A stretch of DNA of 64,000 bases from Microbulbifer agarilyticus S89 (GCF_000220505.1 NZ_AFPJ01000043.1:1-64000); one strand, 5' to 3'; positions 24,196 to 33,791 are shown, counted from the first letter of the stretch. The notes: a model not told the origin generated them from the sequence alone. Translations and numbers: made by a program.

Positions 24196-26178
24196 TTAGT
24201 TGCTGTACCAGTAGGCATCCAGGGTCACGCCACTGGCACCGCGGCGAGAGCCCTTGAGGCCAATATGCCAGGTGCCCGCTGCCGGGTTGCTGATGGTGCA
24301 GCTCTCATTGTTACCACCACCGGTGTCGCGACAATCGTACTGGTTGTTTGCAGGGTTGGCGCCAAGGCGCAGGTACAGGTCCAGGTTGCCGCTACCACCG
24401 GAAGTCGAAACTTCCAGGCTGGTCGCGCCGGCTGGCACATCAATGGTGTAGTACTCCCATGCACGTCCAGCGACGCTGATATTGCTCTCGCTAAAGCCAT
24501 CGCTGCTCGGGCCGCCGCTGCCATCGCTGACGGTGACCGATTGGGTGCTGCTGTCGTTTGCGCCATCGTCGTCGGTAACCGTCAAGGTGACAGAGTAGGT
24601 ACCGGCAGCACCGTAGCTGTAGCTCGGGTTGGCATCGGTTGAGCTGCCGCCATCACCAAAGTCCCAGCTGTGGCTGACAACACTGCCATCGCTATCGCTA
24701 CTGCCATCGGTGAAGGTTACGAACAGATCCGAAGCGTTAAAGGTAAAGCTCGCGTTCGGTGCCTGATTGGTGGGGGTGCCACCGCCACCGACCGCATCAA
24801 TCGCGGCACTCGCGTCAATAATGCCCGCACCACATCCGCCGGAGCAGGCGCCGGGCAAGGCACGCGCGGTCGACTTGAGTGCGCTTTCAACCTGAGCCGG
24901 GGTAACGCCGCCATTGGCCGCGTACATCAGCGCGGCAACGCCCGCTACATGGGGCGCAGCCATGGAGGTGCCCTGGTAGTAGACGTAAGACTCTGCGCCC
25001 GGACCGGTAGTGCCATCGTTCAGGGTGGAAGCGACACCGTGGGTTGCATCGTAAGCGACGTCCCCACCGGGGGCACTCACGTCGACGGTGCTACCGAAGT
25101 TGGAATAATACGCGCGGGCACCGAAGCGCTCGGTCGCTGCAACAGAAATCACATTGTTGCAGCTGGCCGGGCGATAACCGGCAGCATCGTCATCGCTGTT
25201 GCCGGCACTGACAACAACCGTCGAGCCGTTGGCGACCGCGGTGTTGATTGCACTCTGGTAGGTGGAGTCACAGGCGCCGGCCCCGCCGAGGCTCATATTG
25301 ATCACTTGCGCCGGGTTTGAATTCACCGGTACGCCAGCCACGTTGCCGCCGGAAGCCCACACGATTCCGTCGGCAATATCCGACAGATAGCCACCACATT
25401 TACCCAGCACGCGCACCGGTACTACTTTGGAGTCGAAGGCAACGCCGGCTACGCCTTTGTTGTTATCGGTCACAGCCGCTACCGTGCCGGCAACATGGGT
25501 ACCGTGCCAGCTGCTGTCCTGATCCTGGGGCGGGTTGAAAATGCCGCATTCGTTGCGTGTAACCGCATCACCCGGGTCGGACGGATCCGCGTCGCGGCCG
25601 TCACCATCGTTGGATACAAAGGTGTCATCGATAAAGTCATAGCCGGGCAGGATATTGGCGTCCAGATCCGAGTGATACACATACCCGGTATCGAGCACTG
25701 CAACGGTTATTCCTGCACCGGTTTGCTTGTCCCACGCTGCCGGCAAATTTATGCCGCCGGTGGCTTCGTAATAGTGCCACTGTACGTTATAGAAGGAGTC
25801 GTTGGGTGTAAATTGCGGAAGCATCAGCGCATCTTCTTCAACGGAGAGCACATTGGGATCCGCTTCCAGCGCGGCCCGAAGTTTTTTCAGCTGGCCCGGG
25901 GCCATGCGCTTTTCCAACCGGAATACCTGGCGGTCCGGCAACGCCATTTTGCGCAGATGTCCCATCTTTACGCCGCCGCGGTTGGACAGGGTGTTTGCCT
26001 GTGACTGCCAATCGCGCACCTGCGTGTCTTTGTAGCGCACGATCAGGCGTTGCGGGACGTTGGAGAAATCTCCGTCGGCAGCAACCTGTGCGATTGCTTG
26101 CGAGTGATTGCCGAGTAACCCCAGCGCGGTGATTGCCGAAATGGCAGCAAGTGAGTACCCCTTCAGAATGGATTTCAT
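24196..26178 (-). CDS. Secreted subtilisin-like serine protease (S8) with PKD and PPC domains
   Basis: A 660-residue secreted protease. In order: a signal peptide (about 1-30), an inhibitor-type propeptide (about 40-120, including RLIVRYKD), and an S8 catalytic domain (about 145-465) with Asp163 in VLDTG, His225 in WHGTHVAG, the oxyanion Asn327 in SAGNS and Ser405 in GTSMAAPHVAG. A PKD domain follows (about 472-551, WDFGDG) and then a C-terminal pre-peptidase (PPC) domain (about 562-660, ending LDAYWYSN). The PKD/PPC tail is common in marine secreted proteases and is usually used for substrate binding or removed on maturation. It appears monocistronic. Confidence 0.95.
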   Translation of the reverse strand: MKSILKGYSLAAISAITALGLLGNHSQAIAQVAADGDFSNVPQRLIVRYKDTQVRDWQSQANTLSNRGGVKMGHLRKMALPDRQVFRLEKRMAPGQLKKLRAALEADPNVLSVEEDALMLPQFTPNDSFYNVQWHYYEATGGINLPAAWDKQTGAGITVAVLDTGYVYHSDLDANILPGYDFIDDTFVSNDGDGRDADPSDPGDAVTRNECGIFNPPQDQDSSWHGTHVAGTVAAVTDNNKGVAGVAFDSKVVPVRVLGKCGGYLSDIADGIVWASGGNVAGVPVNSNPAQVINMSLGGAGACDSTYQSAINTAVANGSTVVVSAGNSDDDAAGYRPASCNNVISVAATERFGARAYYSNFGSTVDVSAPGGDVAYDATHGVASTLNDGTTGPGAESYVYYQGTSMAAPHVAGVAALMYAANGGVTPAQVESALKSTARALPGACSGGCGAGIIDASAAIDAVGGGGTPTNQAPNASFTFNASDLFVTFTDGSSDSDGSVVSHSWDFGDGGSSTDANPSYSYGAAGTYSVTLTVTDDDGANDSSTQSVTVSDGSGGPSSDGFSESNISVAGRAWEYYTIDVPAGATSLEVSTSGGSGNLDLYLRLGANPANNQYDCRDTGGGNNESCTISNPAAGTWHIGLKGSRRGASGVTLDAYWYSN

Positions 26179-26547
26179 TCTTATTTTTCTCCCCGTATAA
26201 GGATCTATGTTTGGGTGGTGTGCTGAGTTGCAACGGACTGCTGTTGGCAGGGCTACTGTTCAGCAAAACTTGCGCCAGTACGGGTCGCCGGTAAGGCATT
26301 CCGTATTGGAAAGCCGCAAGCTCGGCGTTGCTTAAACGTCGATGTATGACTGTAAGCGAAATGCAGTTCGCGAATGTCAGACACTGGTCACGAGGTTGGC
26401 AAGCTTTACGCGCCAAAAAGTGTAATATCGTGAAATGAGGATTTGGGTGGCAGATGTCGGACGAGTGTCGCCTGAAAACACTATTTATGCAGGTCGAGAA
26501 GGTGTTTGCAGAGAAGAAAGAAAGCGGAGAGCGCTACAGCAATCGGA
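26179..26547. other. Gene-free stretch upstream of the subtilase
   Basis: About 370 bases holding the promoter region of the leftward subtilase gene. I see no convincing open frame, no strong sigma-70 hexamer pair, and no hairpin repeat of the family found elsewhere. Confidence 0.4.
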
Positions 26548-26582
26548 AGCCCCTCCACCTGCACCGGCAGGTAAGAGGGGCT
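26548..26582 (-). terminator. GC-rich nested hairpin after the FabH-like gene
   Basis: AGCCCCTC and GAGGGGCT form an outer stem around an inner ACCTG/CAGGT stem. It lies 32 bases past the stop of the leftward FabH-like gene. No T-tract follows on the minus strand, so terminator function is uncertain. Confidence 0.4.
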
Positions 26583-26614
26583 GAGATTTGCTGGCAAAAA
26601 CGGCGCAGCGAAAA

Positions 26615-27760
26615 TTAAATCGCGATTTTTTCCAGCGCCAGGCTACCGATGGAGTAGCCAGCGCCGAAGGAGCAGATCACCCCTTTGCTGCCCACCGGCA
26701 GATCGTCGTTATGCAAATTGAACGCGATGATGGAGCCCGCACAGCCGGTATTGGCGTACTGGTCCAGGACGATAGGTGCGCGCTCGGGGGAAGCGTCATT
26801 GCCCATCAGCTTTTTCGCAATCAATAAGTTCATATTGATGTTTGCCTGGTGCAGCCACCAGCGATTGACTTCATTCGGTTCGAAACCCAGCGCCTGCACC
26901 TGGCTCTCCAGATGCGCGGCTGCCATCGGGCAGACTTCCTTGAATACCTTGCGCCCGTTCTGGCGGAACAGCTTGCCCTCACCAAATGGGTCCACATCCG
27001 CAGCGCGCGCGGTGTAACTGAAGTTGGAGCGAATATTGTTAGAGAAAACAGTTTTGGCCTTGGTGCCGAGAATTTCCCAGGCGCTGTCGGTATTGCAGCT
27101 TTCCTTGCGCTCCACCACGGTGGCCACCGCCACATCGCCGAAAATAAAGTGGCTGTCGCGATCAGAAAAGTCGATCTGTGGTGACGCCAGTTCCGGGTTA
27201 ATTACCAGTACCGATTTGGCCGAACCGGAACTGATCGCATCCACCGCGCGCTGCAGCGCGAAGGTGGCGGAAGAGCAGGCCACTTCCATATCGAAGGCAA
27301 AACCGTCGATGCCCAGCGCAGACTGGATCTCGATGGAAATCGCCGGATAGGCGCGTTGCATATAGGACGCGCCCACAATCACCGCATCAATGTCTTGCGG
27401 TTTCTTGTTGGCTTTTTCCAGGGCCAGCTTGGCCGCGTTCAAACCCATCTCCGCCTGCAGGCACAGTTCCTCATCGGCGCGCTCTGGCAGGTAAGGACGC
27501 ATACGCTCCGGATCGAGGATGCCCTCTTTGCTAATGACGTAGCGATTCTTGATGCCGGACGCTTTCTCGATGAATTCCGCGGAAGAGAAAGACTTGGCTT
27601 TTACCTGGCCGGACTCAATGGCATCGGCATGTTCGCGATTAAATTTTTCCGCGTGGGCATTCAGCGCCTCCACCAGCTCTTCATTGCTGATGGCCTCAGG
27701 CGGAGTCCACAGACCGGTGCCGCTGATCACGATGCCGCGAGGCAATTGGAATTCACTCAT
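26615..27760 (-). CDS. Beta-ketoacyl-ACP synthase III (FabH-like)
   Basis: A 381-residue thiolase-fold condensing enzyme. The triad is visible: Cys162 in EVACSSATFAL, His304 in WWLHQANINM and Asn337 in YANTGCAGS. The protein is longer than housekeeping FabH (about 320 residues) and has an inserted segment around residues 35-65. In both respects it resembles the second, FabH-like synthase of Pseudomonas (PA3286 type), which condenses longer acyl-CoA starters with malonyl-ACP to feed beta-oxidation products into fatty-acid synthesis. The start at MSEFQLPRG (27760) places ISGTGLW at the usual distance. No other fatty-acid gene is adjacent. The exact starter is inferred. Confidence 0.85.
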   Translation of the reverse strand: MSEFQLPRGIVISGTGLWTPPEAISNEELVEALNAHAEKFNREHADAIESGQVKAKSFSSAEFIEKASGIKNRYVISKEGILDPERMRPYLPERADEELCLQAEMGLNAAKLALEKANKKPQDIDAVIVGASYMQRAYPAISIEIQSALGIDGFAFDMEVACSSATFALQRAVDAISSGSAKSVLVINPELASPQIDFSDRDSHFIFGDVAVATVVERKESCNTDSAWEILGTKAKTVFSNNIRSNFSYTARAADVDPFGEGKLFRQNGRKVFKEVCPMAAAHLESQVQALGFEPNEVNRWWLHQANINMNLLIAKKLMGNDASPERAPIVLDQYANTGCAGSIIAFNLHNDDLPVGSKGVICSFGAGYSIGSLALEKIAI

Positions 27761-27968
27761 GTTTCTGGGTCCCATCATCCTGTGCATCGCACCCGTAAGC
27801 CCTGCGAGTAAACGGGCGATAAAGGGCGCGCTCTACTTGTAACGTTAGCAGCCGGTGGATTTTTGCGCAGCGGCCGCGAAAAGGGCGACTATTTTGGCGC
27901 CTAGAGTCACATTGGTCTATGAATAGGAACGGGAGTCTAACGAGTCATTGGGGGATATTGGCTGACTG

Positions 27969-28691
27969 CTAGGGGGTTCTGGCCAAGGCGAAAACACTGA
28001 CCCGCGCGGCCCCCGCGGCAAGCAGCGACTGGGCTGCCGCCTCCTGGGTGGCGCCGGTGGTAATGACATCATCCACCAGGCCTACATGGAGGTTTTGCAC
28101 CTGCGGTTCGGCGGCAAAACTGTGGGTCAGGTTCTTGCGTCGCTGGGCGCGCGTGAGGGTCTGCTGGCTGTCGCTGGCGGCAACTTTGCGCAGCGCACCC
28201 GGGGCCACCGGCAGGCGCCAGTGGTGGCCGAAGATGTCGGCGATCAGCTGTGCCTGGTTGTAACCCCGGCCGATTAATTGCTTGCGCCAATGCATGGGGA
28301 TTGGCACCAGAATGTCGACGCGCGGAGCCAGTTGGATGTGCGGGTAAAGCGCCTGTGCCGCCAGTTCTGCCAGCGTGCGCCCAGCGGCGAAGTCGCGCTG
28401 GTATTTGAAGCGCTGCACCAGCTGCGCGACCGGATAGGCGTAGGACCAGCAGGCGACGCTCGCGGCCTGCGGGGGCGGGCGTTGAATGCAGGCGGCACAG
28501 TGTCGGTCCTGTGTTTCCGGCAGGGGCAGTGCGCAACGCGCACAGGCATGACCCAGCGTCGGAAGGTCGTGCTGGCACGGCGCGCAAACCCCGGCCTGTA
28601 CCTCGTCGCCGGAGCCGCATAACAGGCAGCGGGCGAGGTGTTTGTCGAGCGGGTGGGTGAGCGCCTGACCCAGTAATCGCAATAGCGGCAC
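27969..28691 (-). CDS. comF: ComF-family phosphoribosyltransferase-like protein
   Basis: A 240-residue ComF/GntX protein, needed for DNA uptake in competent bacteria though its reaction is unclear. Four CxxC pairs in the N-terminal half (CLLC, CAPC, CARC, CAAC) probably bind zinc. The C-terminal half is a type I phosphoribosyltransferase fold with the PRPP loop GLVDDVITTGAT. The start is GTG at 28691 with GGGAGG six bases upstream. A longer open frame runs into bioB and is rejected. It diverges from bioB, and in many gammaproteobacteria comF lies next to the biotin genes. Confidence 0.9.
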   Translation of the reverse strand: MPLLRLLGQALTHPLDKHLARCLLCGSGDEVQAGVCAPCQHDLPTLGHACARCALPLPETQDRHCAACIQRPPPQAASVACWSYAYPVAQLVQRFKYQRDFAAGRTLAELAAQALYPHIQLAPRVDILVPIPMHWRKQLIGRGYNQAQLIADIFGHHWRLPVAPGALRKVAASDSQQTLTRAQRRKNLTHSFAAEPQVQNLHVGLVDDVITTGATQEAAAQSLLAAGAARVSVFALARTP

Positions 28692-28714
28692 CGCAATCCT
28701 CCCTGACTGCAGAC

Positions 28715-28747
28715 TTGTAAACCGGAATCGGTTCTCTTGGTTGACAG
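28715..28747. promoter_or_regulatory. BirA operator for the biotin operon
   Basis: TTGTAAACC (28715-28723), 15 bases, then GGTTGACAG (28739-28747). This matches the established BirA palindrome TTGTAAACC-N14-16-GGTTTACAA, with the left half perfect and two changes in the right half. It lies between divergent comF and bioB and covers the -35 box of the bioB promoter. Confidence 0.88.
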
Positions 28748-28768
28748 CGAAGGGGCCACCGCTACACT
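28741..28768 (+). promoter_or_regulatory. Predicted sigma-70 promoter of bioB
   Basis: TTGACA (28741-28746), a 16-base spacer and TACACT (28763-28768). The -35 box lies within the right half-site of the BirA operator, so bound BirA-biotinyl-AMP would block RNA polymerase. The leader to the bioB start is about 115 bases. Confidence 0.7.
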
Positions 28769-28889
28769 GACAGCCTTTCGCGCACGATTTACCTGCAAAA
28801 ACCAAGAACAACGCGGCGCGGGCTCCTGTCCGCAGCCGATCGACGGCGAAACCCCTATTGAGTCTCGTCGTCTGAGGAGAGTAATCCCA

Positions 28890-29975
28890 GTGACCGCCAA
28901 CCCGCAAATGTCTTCCGCCTCGTCCACTTACGGTGAGGTACGCCACGACTGGAGCCGCCAGCAGGTACTCGACCTGTTTGCGCTGCCGTTCAACGATCTG
29001 CTGTTTACCGCGCAGATGGTGCATCGCCAGCATTTCGACGCTAACCGGGTTCAGGTGAGCACCCTGTGTTCGATCAAAACCGGCGCCTGCCCGGAAGATT
29101 GCACCTACTGCCCGCAAAGTGCTCGTTACGATACCGGCCTCGAGCGCGAGAAACTGATGAAGGTGGAGAAGGTGCTGGAAGAGGCGCGCGCAGCCAAGGC
29201 CAGTGGCGCGACCCGCTTCTGCATGGGCGCCGCGTGGCGCTCACCCAAGAACAAGGACATGCCCTACGTCACGCAGATGGTGAAGGAAGTAAAGGCCCTG
29301 GGCATGGAAACCTGCATGACCCTGGGCATGCTGAGCGACGAGCAGGCCAAGGGCCTGGCCGAAGCGGGTCTGGATTACTACAACCACAACCTGGATACGT
29401 CGCCGGAATACTACGGTGACATCATCACCACGCGCACTTACGAAGACCGCCTGAATACTTTGGCAAATGTGCGCGCGGCGGGCATGAAGGTGTGCGCCGG
29501 TGGCATTATCGGCCTCGGCGAAGAGGAAAAAGACCGCGCGGGCCTGCTGATGCAGCTGGCCAACCTGTCCGAGCACCCCGAGTCGGTGCCCATCAACATG
29601 CTGGTAAAAGTTGCCGGCACGCCGCTGGAAAACAACGAAGACCTGGATCCGTTCGAGTTTATCCGCTGCATCGCGGTGGCGCGTATCATGATGCCGAAGT
29701 CCCACGTGCGCCTGTCCGCCGGTCGCGAATCCATGAACGACGAGATGCAGTCCCTCGCCTTCCTCGCCGGTGCCAACTCGATTTTCTACGGCGAAAAACT
29801 GCTGACCACCGGTAACCCGGAAGCCAACGAGGACATGCAATTGTTCAAGCGCTTGGGCATCAAGCCGGAGGAATACCAGCAGTATGAAGATGAGTCCGCA
29901 GTGGAAGCCGAGCTGCAGGCAAAGATCTCCGAACAGGAATCCGACCCCTTCTTTTACGACGCCGCCAAGGCGTAA
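28890..29975 (+). CDS. bioB: Biotin synthase
   Basis: A 361-residue radical-SAM enzyme that inserts sulfur into dethiobiotin, the last step of biotin synthesis. The 4Fe-4S motif is Cys67, Cys71 and Cys74 (CPEDCTYC), and the family features [17 protein letters not shown] and RLSAGRE are present. I chose GTG at 28890 because GAGGAGA lies nine bases before it. An ATG at 28908 is possible. It is first in a bioB-bioF-bioHC operon under the BirA operator, with bioF starting 14 bases after its stop. Confidence 0.97.
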   Translation: MTANPQMSSASSTYGEVRHDWSRQQVLDLFALPFNDLLFTAQMVHRQHFDANRVQVSTLCSIKTGACPEDCTYCPQSARYDTGLEREKLMKVEKVLEEARAAKASGATRFCMGAAWRSPKNKDMPYVTQMVKEVKALGMETCMTLGMLSDEQAKGLAEAGLDYYNHNLDTSPEYYGDIITTRTYEDRLNTLANVRAAGMKVCAGGIIGLGEEEKDRAGLLMQLANLSEHPESVPINMLVKVAGTPLENNEDLDPFEFIRCIAVARIMMPKSHVRLSAGRESMNDEMQSLAFLAGANSIFYGEKLLTTGNPEANEDMQLFKRLGIKPEEYQQYEDESAVEAELQAKISEQESDPFFYDAAKA

Positions 29976-29989
29976 GTTCAGTTGTTGCT

Positions 29990-31195
29990 GTGACCGCCGT
30001 GGTAAATAGCCTGCAGGAATTTCTCGATACGCGCCTGGCGGAACGCCGGGCGCAGCAGCTGTACCGCAGACACAAAGTCCTCGCGGCTGCCCCGGGGCCT
30101 GTGGCCGAGGTAGATGGCCGTACCCTGGTTACCTTCAGCAGTAATGATTATCTCGGCCTTGCCACCCACCCCGACGTAATTGCCGCGCAGCAGCGCGGTG
30201 CCGCGCTGGGTGCCGGGGCCACCGCCTCCCATTTGGTCAATGGCCACTTCGATATCCACCAGCAACTGCAAAACAAGATTGCCGAAGTTACTGGCCGCGA
30301 AGCGGCGCTGCTGTTCGGCAGCGGCTATATGGCCAACGTTGGTGTCATCAATGCGCTGGTGGGCCGCGGTGATTTTGTGGTGCAGGATAAACTCAACCAC
30401 GCCTCACTGATTGATGGCGGGCGCATCTCCGGCGCCCAGTACCTGCGCTTTGCCCACAATGATCTGGAAGCGTTGGAAGTTCAGCTGCGTCGCGCACGGG
30501 AAAAAAACAGCGGAAAAATTCTGCTCGCGGTGGATGGCGTATACAGCATGGACGGCGACACCGCGCCGCTTGTGCAGATGGCCGCACTTTGTCAGCGCTA
30601 TGACGCCTGGTTGATGGTGGATGAAGCTCATGGTTTCGGCGTGATGGGAAGTCACCAAAACCCCAGCGCCGGCAGTGCCGCTGCCGCCGGGCTGGACCAG
30701 CACAACGCGCCCATCATTATGGGGACTCTCGGCAAAGCGGCCGGCAATGCTGGCGCCTTTGTCGCGGGCTCAAAAGCGCTGATCGAATACCTCACCCAGT
30801 TTGCCCGCACCTATATCTACACCACCGGTATGCCGCCGGCGGTGGCTGCAGGGTGCCTGCGCGCGCTCGAGCTGATGCAGCAACAGCCGTTGCGCGAGAC
30901 CTTGCAGCAGCGCATTGATTATTTCCGTCAGTGCGCCGCGACGCTCCAGTTGCCGCTGGAAAACTCCACCAGTGCCATTCAGCCCCTGGTGCTCGGCTGT
31001 GAGCAAGCCGTGCTCGCCGTCGCCGAACGATTGCAGGAAGCGGGCTTTCTGGTGGGCGCTATTCGTCCACCCACGGTACCTGCGGGCACCGCCCGTTTGC
31101 GCATCACCCTGTCCGCTGCACACAGCGAGGCGCAGATCGATGGCCTGCTGCATGCACTGGTTCAGGCACTGCGCGCGGTGGAGGCACCGGCGTGA
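29990..31195 (+). CDS. bioF: 8-amino-7-oxononanoate synthase
   Basis: A 401-residue PLP enzyme of the alpha-oxoamine synthase family that joins pimeloyl-ACP and alanine to form 8-amino-7-oxononanoate. Features are FSSNDYLGLATHP, the cofactor-binding VDEAHGFGVMG and the Schiff-base lysine in TLGKAAGNAGAFV. The start is a GTG at 29990 with no clear ribosome binding site; a GTG at 29999 is an alternative. It overlaps the next gene by four bases, indicating translational coupling within the biotin operon. Confidence 0.96.
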   Translation: MTAVVNSLQEFLDTRLAERRAQQLYRRHKVLAAAPGPVAEVDGRTLVTFSSNDYLGLATHPDVIAAQQRGAALGAGATASHLVNGHFDIHQQLQNKIAEVTGREAALLFGSGYMANVGVINALVGRGDFVVQDKLNHASLIDGGRISGAQYLRFAHNDLEALEVQLRRAREKNSGKILLAVDGVYSMDGDTAPLVQMAALCQRYDAWLMVDEAHGFGVMGSHQNPSAGSAAAAGLDQHNAPIIMGTLGKAAGNAGAFVAGSKALIEYLTQFARTYIYTTGMPPAVAAGCLRALELMQQQPLRETLQQRIDYFRQCAATLQLPLENSTSAIQPLVLGCEQAVLAVAERLQEAGFLVGAIRPPTVPAGTARLRITLSAAHSEAQIDGLLHALVQALRAVEAPA

Positions 31196-32859
31196 GGTGT
31201 TCAATGGGCGAAATTAAAAGCCTGGCGCTGATTCATGGTTGGGGCGGCGACTCCCGTTGCTGGCAGCCGTTGCTGGAGCAGTGGCAATCCGTTGCCGGTA
31301 CTTTCAATGGCACTTTTAATGGCCCCTTCAACGGCCCCTTTGCTGGCCCCGTCGTAAATATAGATTTGCCGGGCTTTGGTGCGCGTATTCACGAGTCCTG
31401 GCCGCAAACCGAAACCCTGCTTGCCGAACTGGAAGCACAGCTACCGGAGGATTGCCTGCTACTGGGCTGGTCCCTGGGTGGGATGCTCGCGGTGCAGCTT
31501 GCCGAACGCAGCAAGCAGGTTGGGAGCGACAAGGTGCGGGCACTGGTGACCATCGGTGCCAACGGACGCTTTGTCGCCTCCGATGGCTGGCCGGCGGCCA
31601 TGCCGGAAACGGTATTTAGCGATTTCTGCCGCGCCCAGCATGAAGCGCCGGGAAAAAATATGCAGCGTTTTGCCGGCTTGCAGGCGCGCGGAGATTCCGC
31701 GATGCGCGGCTTGCTGAAAACGCTGAGGGCCGAGGTCCCCGCAGCGGTCCCGCAAAGCTGGTCGCAGGCCCTCGAATGCCTGGGTAGCCTGGATAACCGC
31801 GGACTATTGGCGGTGCCTGCAGTGCCAACGCTGCACCTGTTTGGTGAAGGTGACGCGCTGGTACCAGTTGAGGCCGCGAGTGCGTTGGAAGTGTTGGGTG
31901 CGTCGTGCAAGGTGATCCCGCAAGCCGGGCACTGCCCGCACCTGAGTCGTCCCGCGCAAGTCGCGGAGATTATTCGCGACTTTGTCGGTAATTCACTTAG
32001 CGACTCTATTTTCGGCTCTGCTTCTAACTTTGCCGCACCGCTGGAAAAGTCTGCCGTGGCGCGAGCCTTCGGCCGTGCGGCCGAGAGTTATGATGCCGCC
32101 GCTCACTTGCAGCGCGCGGTCTGTCGCGAGCTGCTTAGCCGCGCCCCGGAGCACTGTTCCCCAAGACGTATTCTCGATCTGGGCAGTGGCACCGGTTACG
32201 GTAGTGAGCTGCTGCGCAAACGCTTCCCCGAAGCGGAAATTATTGCGCTGGATCTCGCCCCACAGATGTTGCAGTTTGCCCGCGCACACCGCCCGGTCAG
32301 CAACGCGTATGTGGCGGCAGATGCAGAACAATTGCCACTGGCGGATGATTGCATTGATCTGGTGTTTTCCAGCTTTGCCCTGCAGTGGTGTTACCGGTTG
32401 CCGCAGCTGTTTGCGGAACTACGCCGGGTGCTGGCGCCCGACGGTGACGTACTCATTTCCACGCTGCTACCGGGAACGCTCAAAGAGTTGGAGGCTAGCT
32501 GGAAGGCCGCAGATGACGCGGTGCATGTGAATCGCTTCCTGCCCGAGAGTGACTGGCACAGTGCCTGTGTGGCCAATCATCTGCAAACAACGACCGCAGT
32601 CGAGCAGCGGGTATTGCATTTCGAAGATGTGAAATCGCTAATGCGGGAACTTAAGGGCATTGGTGCGCACAATGTGAATCGTGACGCGGGCAAGGGGCTG
32701 CTGAGTCGCGCGAAATTGCGCAAGCTCACCGACGCCTATGAGCGCGAACGCACCGACGTAGGACTGCCAGCGACCTATGAGGTGTTGTATTTACAGTTGG
32801 CGCATGCAGCCGCTGCTGTTTCAGCCCTTGATGCTCTTGATGCCCTCGCGCCGGGTTAA
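31192..32859 (+). CDS. bioHC: BioH-BioC fusion: pimeloyl-ACP methyl ester esterase and malonyl-ACP O-methyltransferase
   Basis: A 555-residue fusion of the two enzymes that open and close pimelate assembly. Residues 1-265 are a BioH alpha/beta hydrolase, with Ser94 in GWSLGG, Asp221 in GEGDALVP and His247 in AGHCPH, which removes the methyl ester. From about residue 286 it is BioC, with the SAM-binding DLGSGTG at 329-335, DAEQLPL and LQWC, which methylates malonyl-ACP. A tandem tetrapeptide repeat (GTFN/GPFN type, residues 36-52) is inserted in the hydrolase before the strand leading to DLPGFGAR. GTG 31192 has GGAGG seven bases upstream and overlaps the bioF stop. An in-frame ATG at 31204 is an alternative start. 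Confidence 0.93.
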   Translation: MRCSMGEIKSLALIHGWGGDSRCWQPLLEQWQSVAGTFNGTFNGPFNGPFAGPVVNIDLPGFGARIHESWPQTETLLAELEAQLPEDCLLLGWSLGGMLAVQLAERSKQVGSDKVRALVTIGANGRFVASDGWPAAMPETVFSDFCRAQHEAPGKNMQRFAGLQARGDSAMRGLLKTLRAEVPAAVPQSWSQALECLGSLDNRGLLAVPAVPTLHLFGEGDALVPVEAASALEVLGASCKVIPQAGHCPHLSRPAQVAEIIRDFVGNSLSDSIFGSASNFAAPLEKSAVARAFGRAAESYDAAAHLQRAVCRELLSRAPEHCSPRRILDLGSGTGYGSELLRKRFPEAEIIALDLAPQMLQFARAHRPVSNAYVAADAEQLPLADDCIDLVFSSFALQWCYRLPQLFAELRRVLAPDGDVLISTLLPGTLKELEASWKAADDAVHVNRFLPESDWHSACVANHLQTTTAVEQRVLHFEDVKSLMRELKGIGAHNVNRDAGKGLLSRAKLRKLTDAYERERTDVGLPATYEVLYLQLAHAAAAVSALDALDALAPG

Positions 32860-32879
32860 GCGTTGGCGCAATTACTCTG

Positions 32880-33791
32880 CTAATCCTTGGGAATAAATCC
32901 CACCACCCGCGTGGGCCCACCACTGCCGCCGCGGATTTTCATCGGTAGTGCAATCAGGGTGAAGCCCTTCTCCGGTAGCGCCTGCAGATTGGTGACATTT
33001 TCCAGTGCGGGAACATTGCGTTTGAATAATTCGCGATGTGCCTTGAACAGTTTCGACGCGCCATAGTCGATACTCGGCGTGTCCAACCCTACCGCTTTTA
33101 TGCCGCGCGCGTCGGCCAAAAATATCGCCGCCTCGGGTGACAGTCCGGGAAAGTTCAGTTTATCTACCGCCGCCTTACCGCGCTCTGCGGTACCCAGATA
33201 TTTCACCGGGTCTGGCCAGTACTGCGCACTCCCGGTATCAAATAGCACGATCGTGTCTCTCTCGAGCTTGCCGTGTTGCTGCTCCCAGCGCTCTATGTCG
33301 GCAACGCTGATCAGGTAGTTTCTATTGGCACCCTTGCCTGCTTGTGGAATTTGCCCTGCGACCCGAATGACTACGGCGGGCCCGATCAGTTGCTGCAACG
33401 GTATCTGATCCACGCTTTGCCGCCCGCGACCGAAATGCACCGGGGCATCCACATGGGTACCGCCGTGCTCGGCTGCCGCCAGGTTATACGCGGAATAGTA
33501 ATACCCCTTGTCGGTTTCCCCGGCAAACACCGTGTGTTTGTTAAATTTGTCGGCCGTGGGCCAGTAAAGAGTGTCCTCAGCAAAATCGTGGGACAGGTCC
33601 ACCCAGCGGCCCTTGGGGAACCCTTCTGCGAGCGCGAAGCTCGCCCAGCAGAGCGCAATCACCACCGTGAGGTGGCAGGCGCCAGGCCAGAGAGTGCGCC
33701 AGAGAAAGCGCCAGGGAAGACGACAAATGTAGTTCCATGAAGCGGTGAAAAGTGTGGGCCTGTTGCGCAATGTTCTCTCCGTTGTTGTCAT
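32880..33791 (-). CDS. Cyclase-family (kynurenine formamidase-like) hydrolase, exported
   Basis: A 303-residue protein of the cyclase family (PF04199), metal-dependent hydrolases that include kynurenine formamidase. The signature HGGTHVDAPVHF lies at residues 109-120, preceded by VDLSHDF. A basic N terminus followed by a hydrophobic segment (about 38-55, ending FALAE) suggests export or membrane anchoring; the remainder is one compact domain. It converges on bioHC with a 20-base gap and diverges from the AlkX-like gene. No tryptophan-catabolism gene is nearby, so the substrate is left open. Confidence 0.82.
   Translation of the reverse strand: MTTTERTLRNRPTLFTASWNYICRLPWRFLWRTLWPGACHLTVVIALCWASFALAEGFPKGRWVDLSHDFAEDTLYWPTADKFNKHTVFAGETDKGYYYSAYNLAAAEHGGTHVDAPVHFGRGRQSVDQIPLQQLIGPAVVIRVAGQIPQAGKGANRNYLISVADIERWEQQHGKLERDTIVLFDTGSAQYWPDPVKYLGTAERGKAAVDKLNFPGLSPEAAIFLADARGIKAVGLDTPSIDYGASKLFKAHRELFKRNVPALENVTNLQALPEKGFTLIALPMKIRGGSGGPTRVVGFIPKD

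Noticed and set aside
28737-28889. N-terminal extension of BioB (in-frame ATG-less sequence upstream of 28890)
   Set aside because: It overlaps the BirA operator and promoter, has no conserved residues, and a good ribosome binding site marks the GTG at 28890.
28692-29117. N-terminal extension of ComF reaching into bioB
   Set aside because: It is antisense to bioB and its leader; the GTG at 28691 has GGGAGG at the right distance and starts the zinc-ribbon domain.
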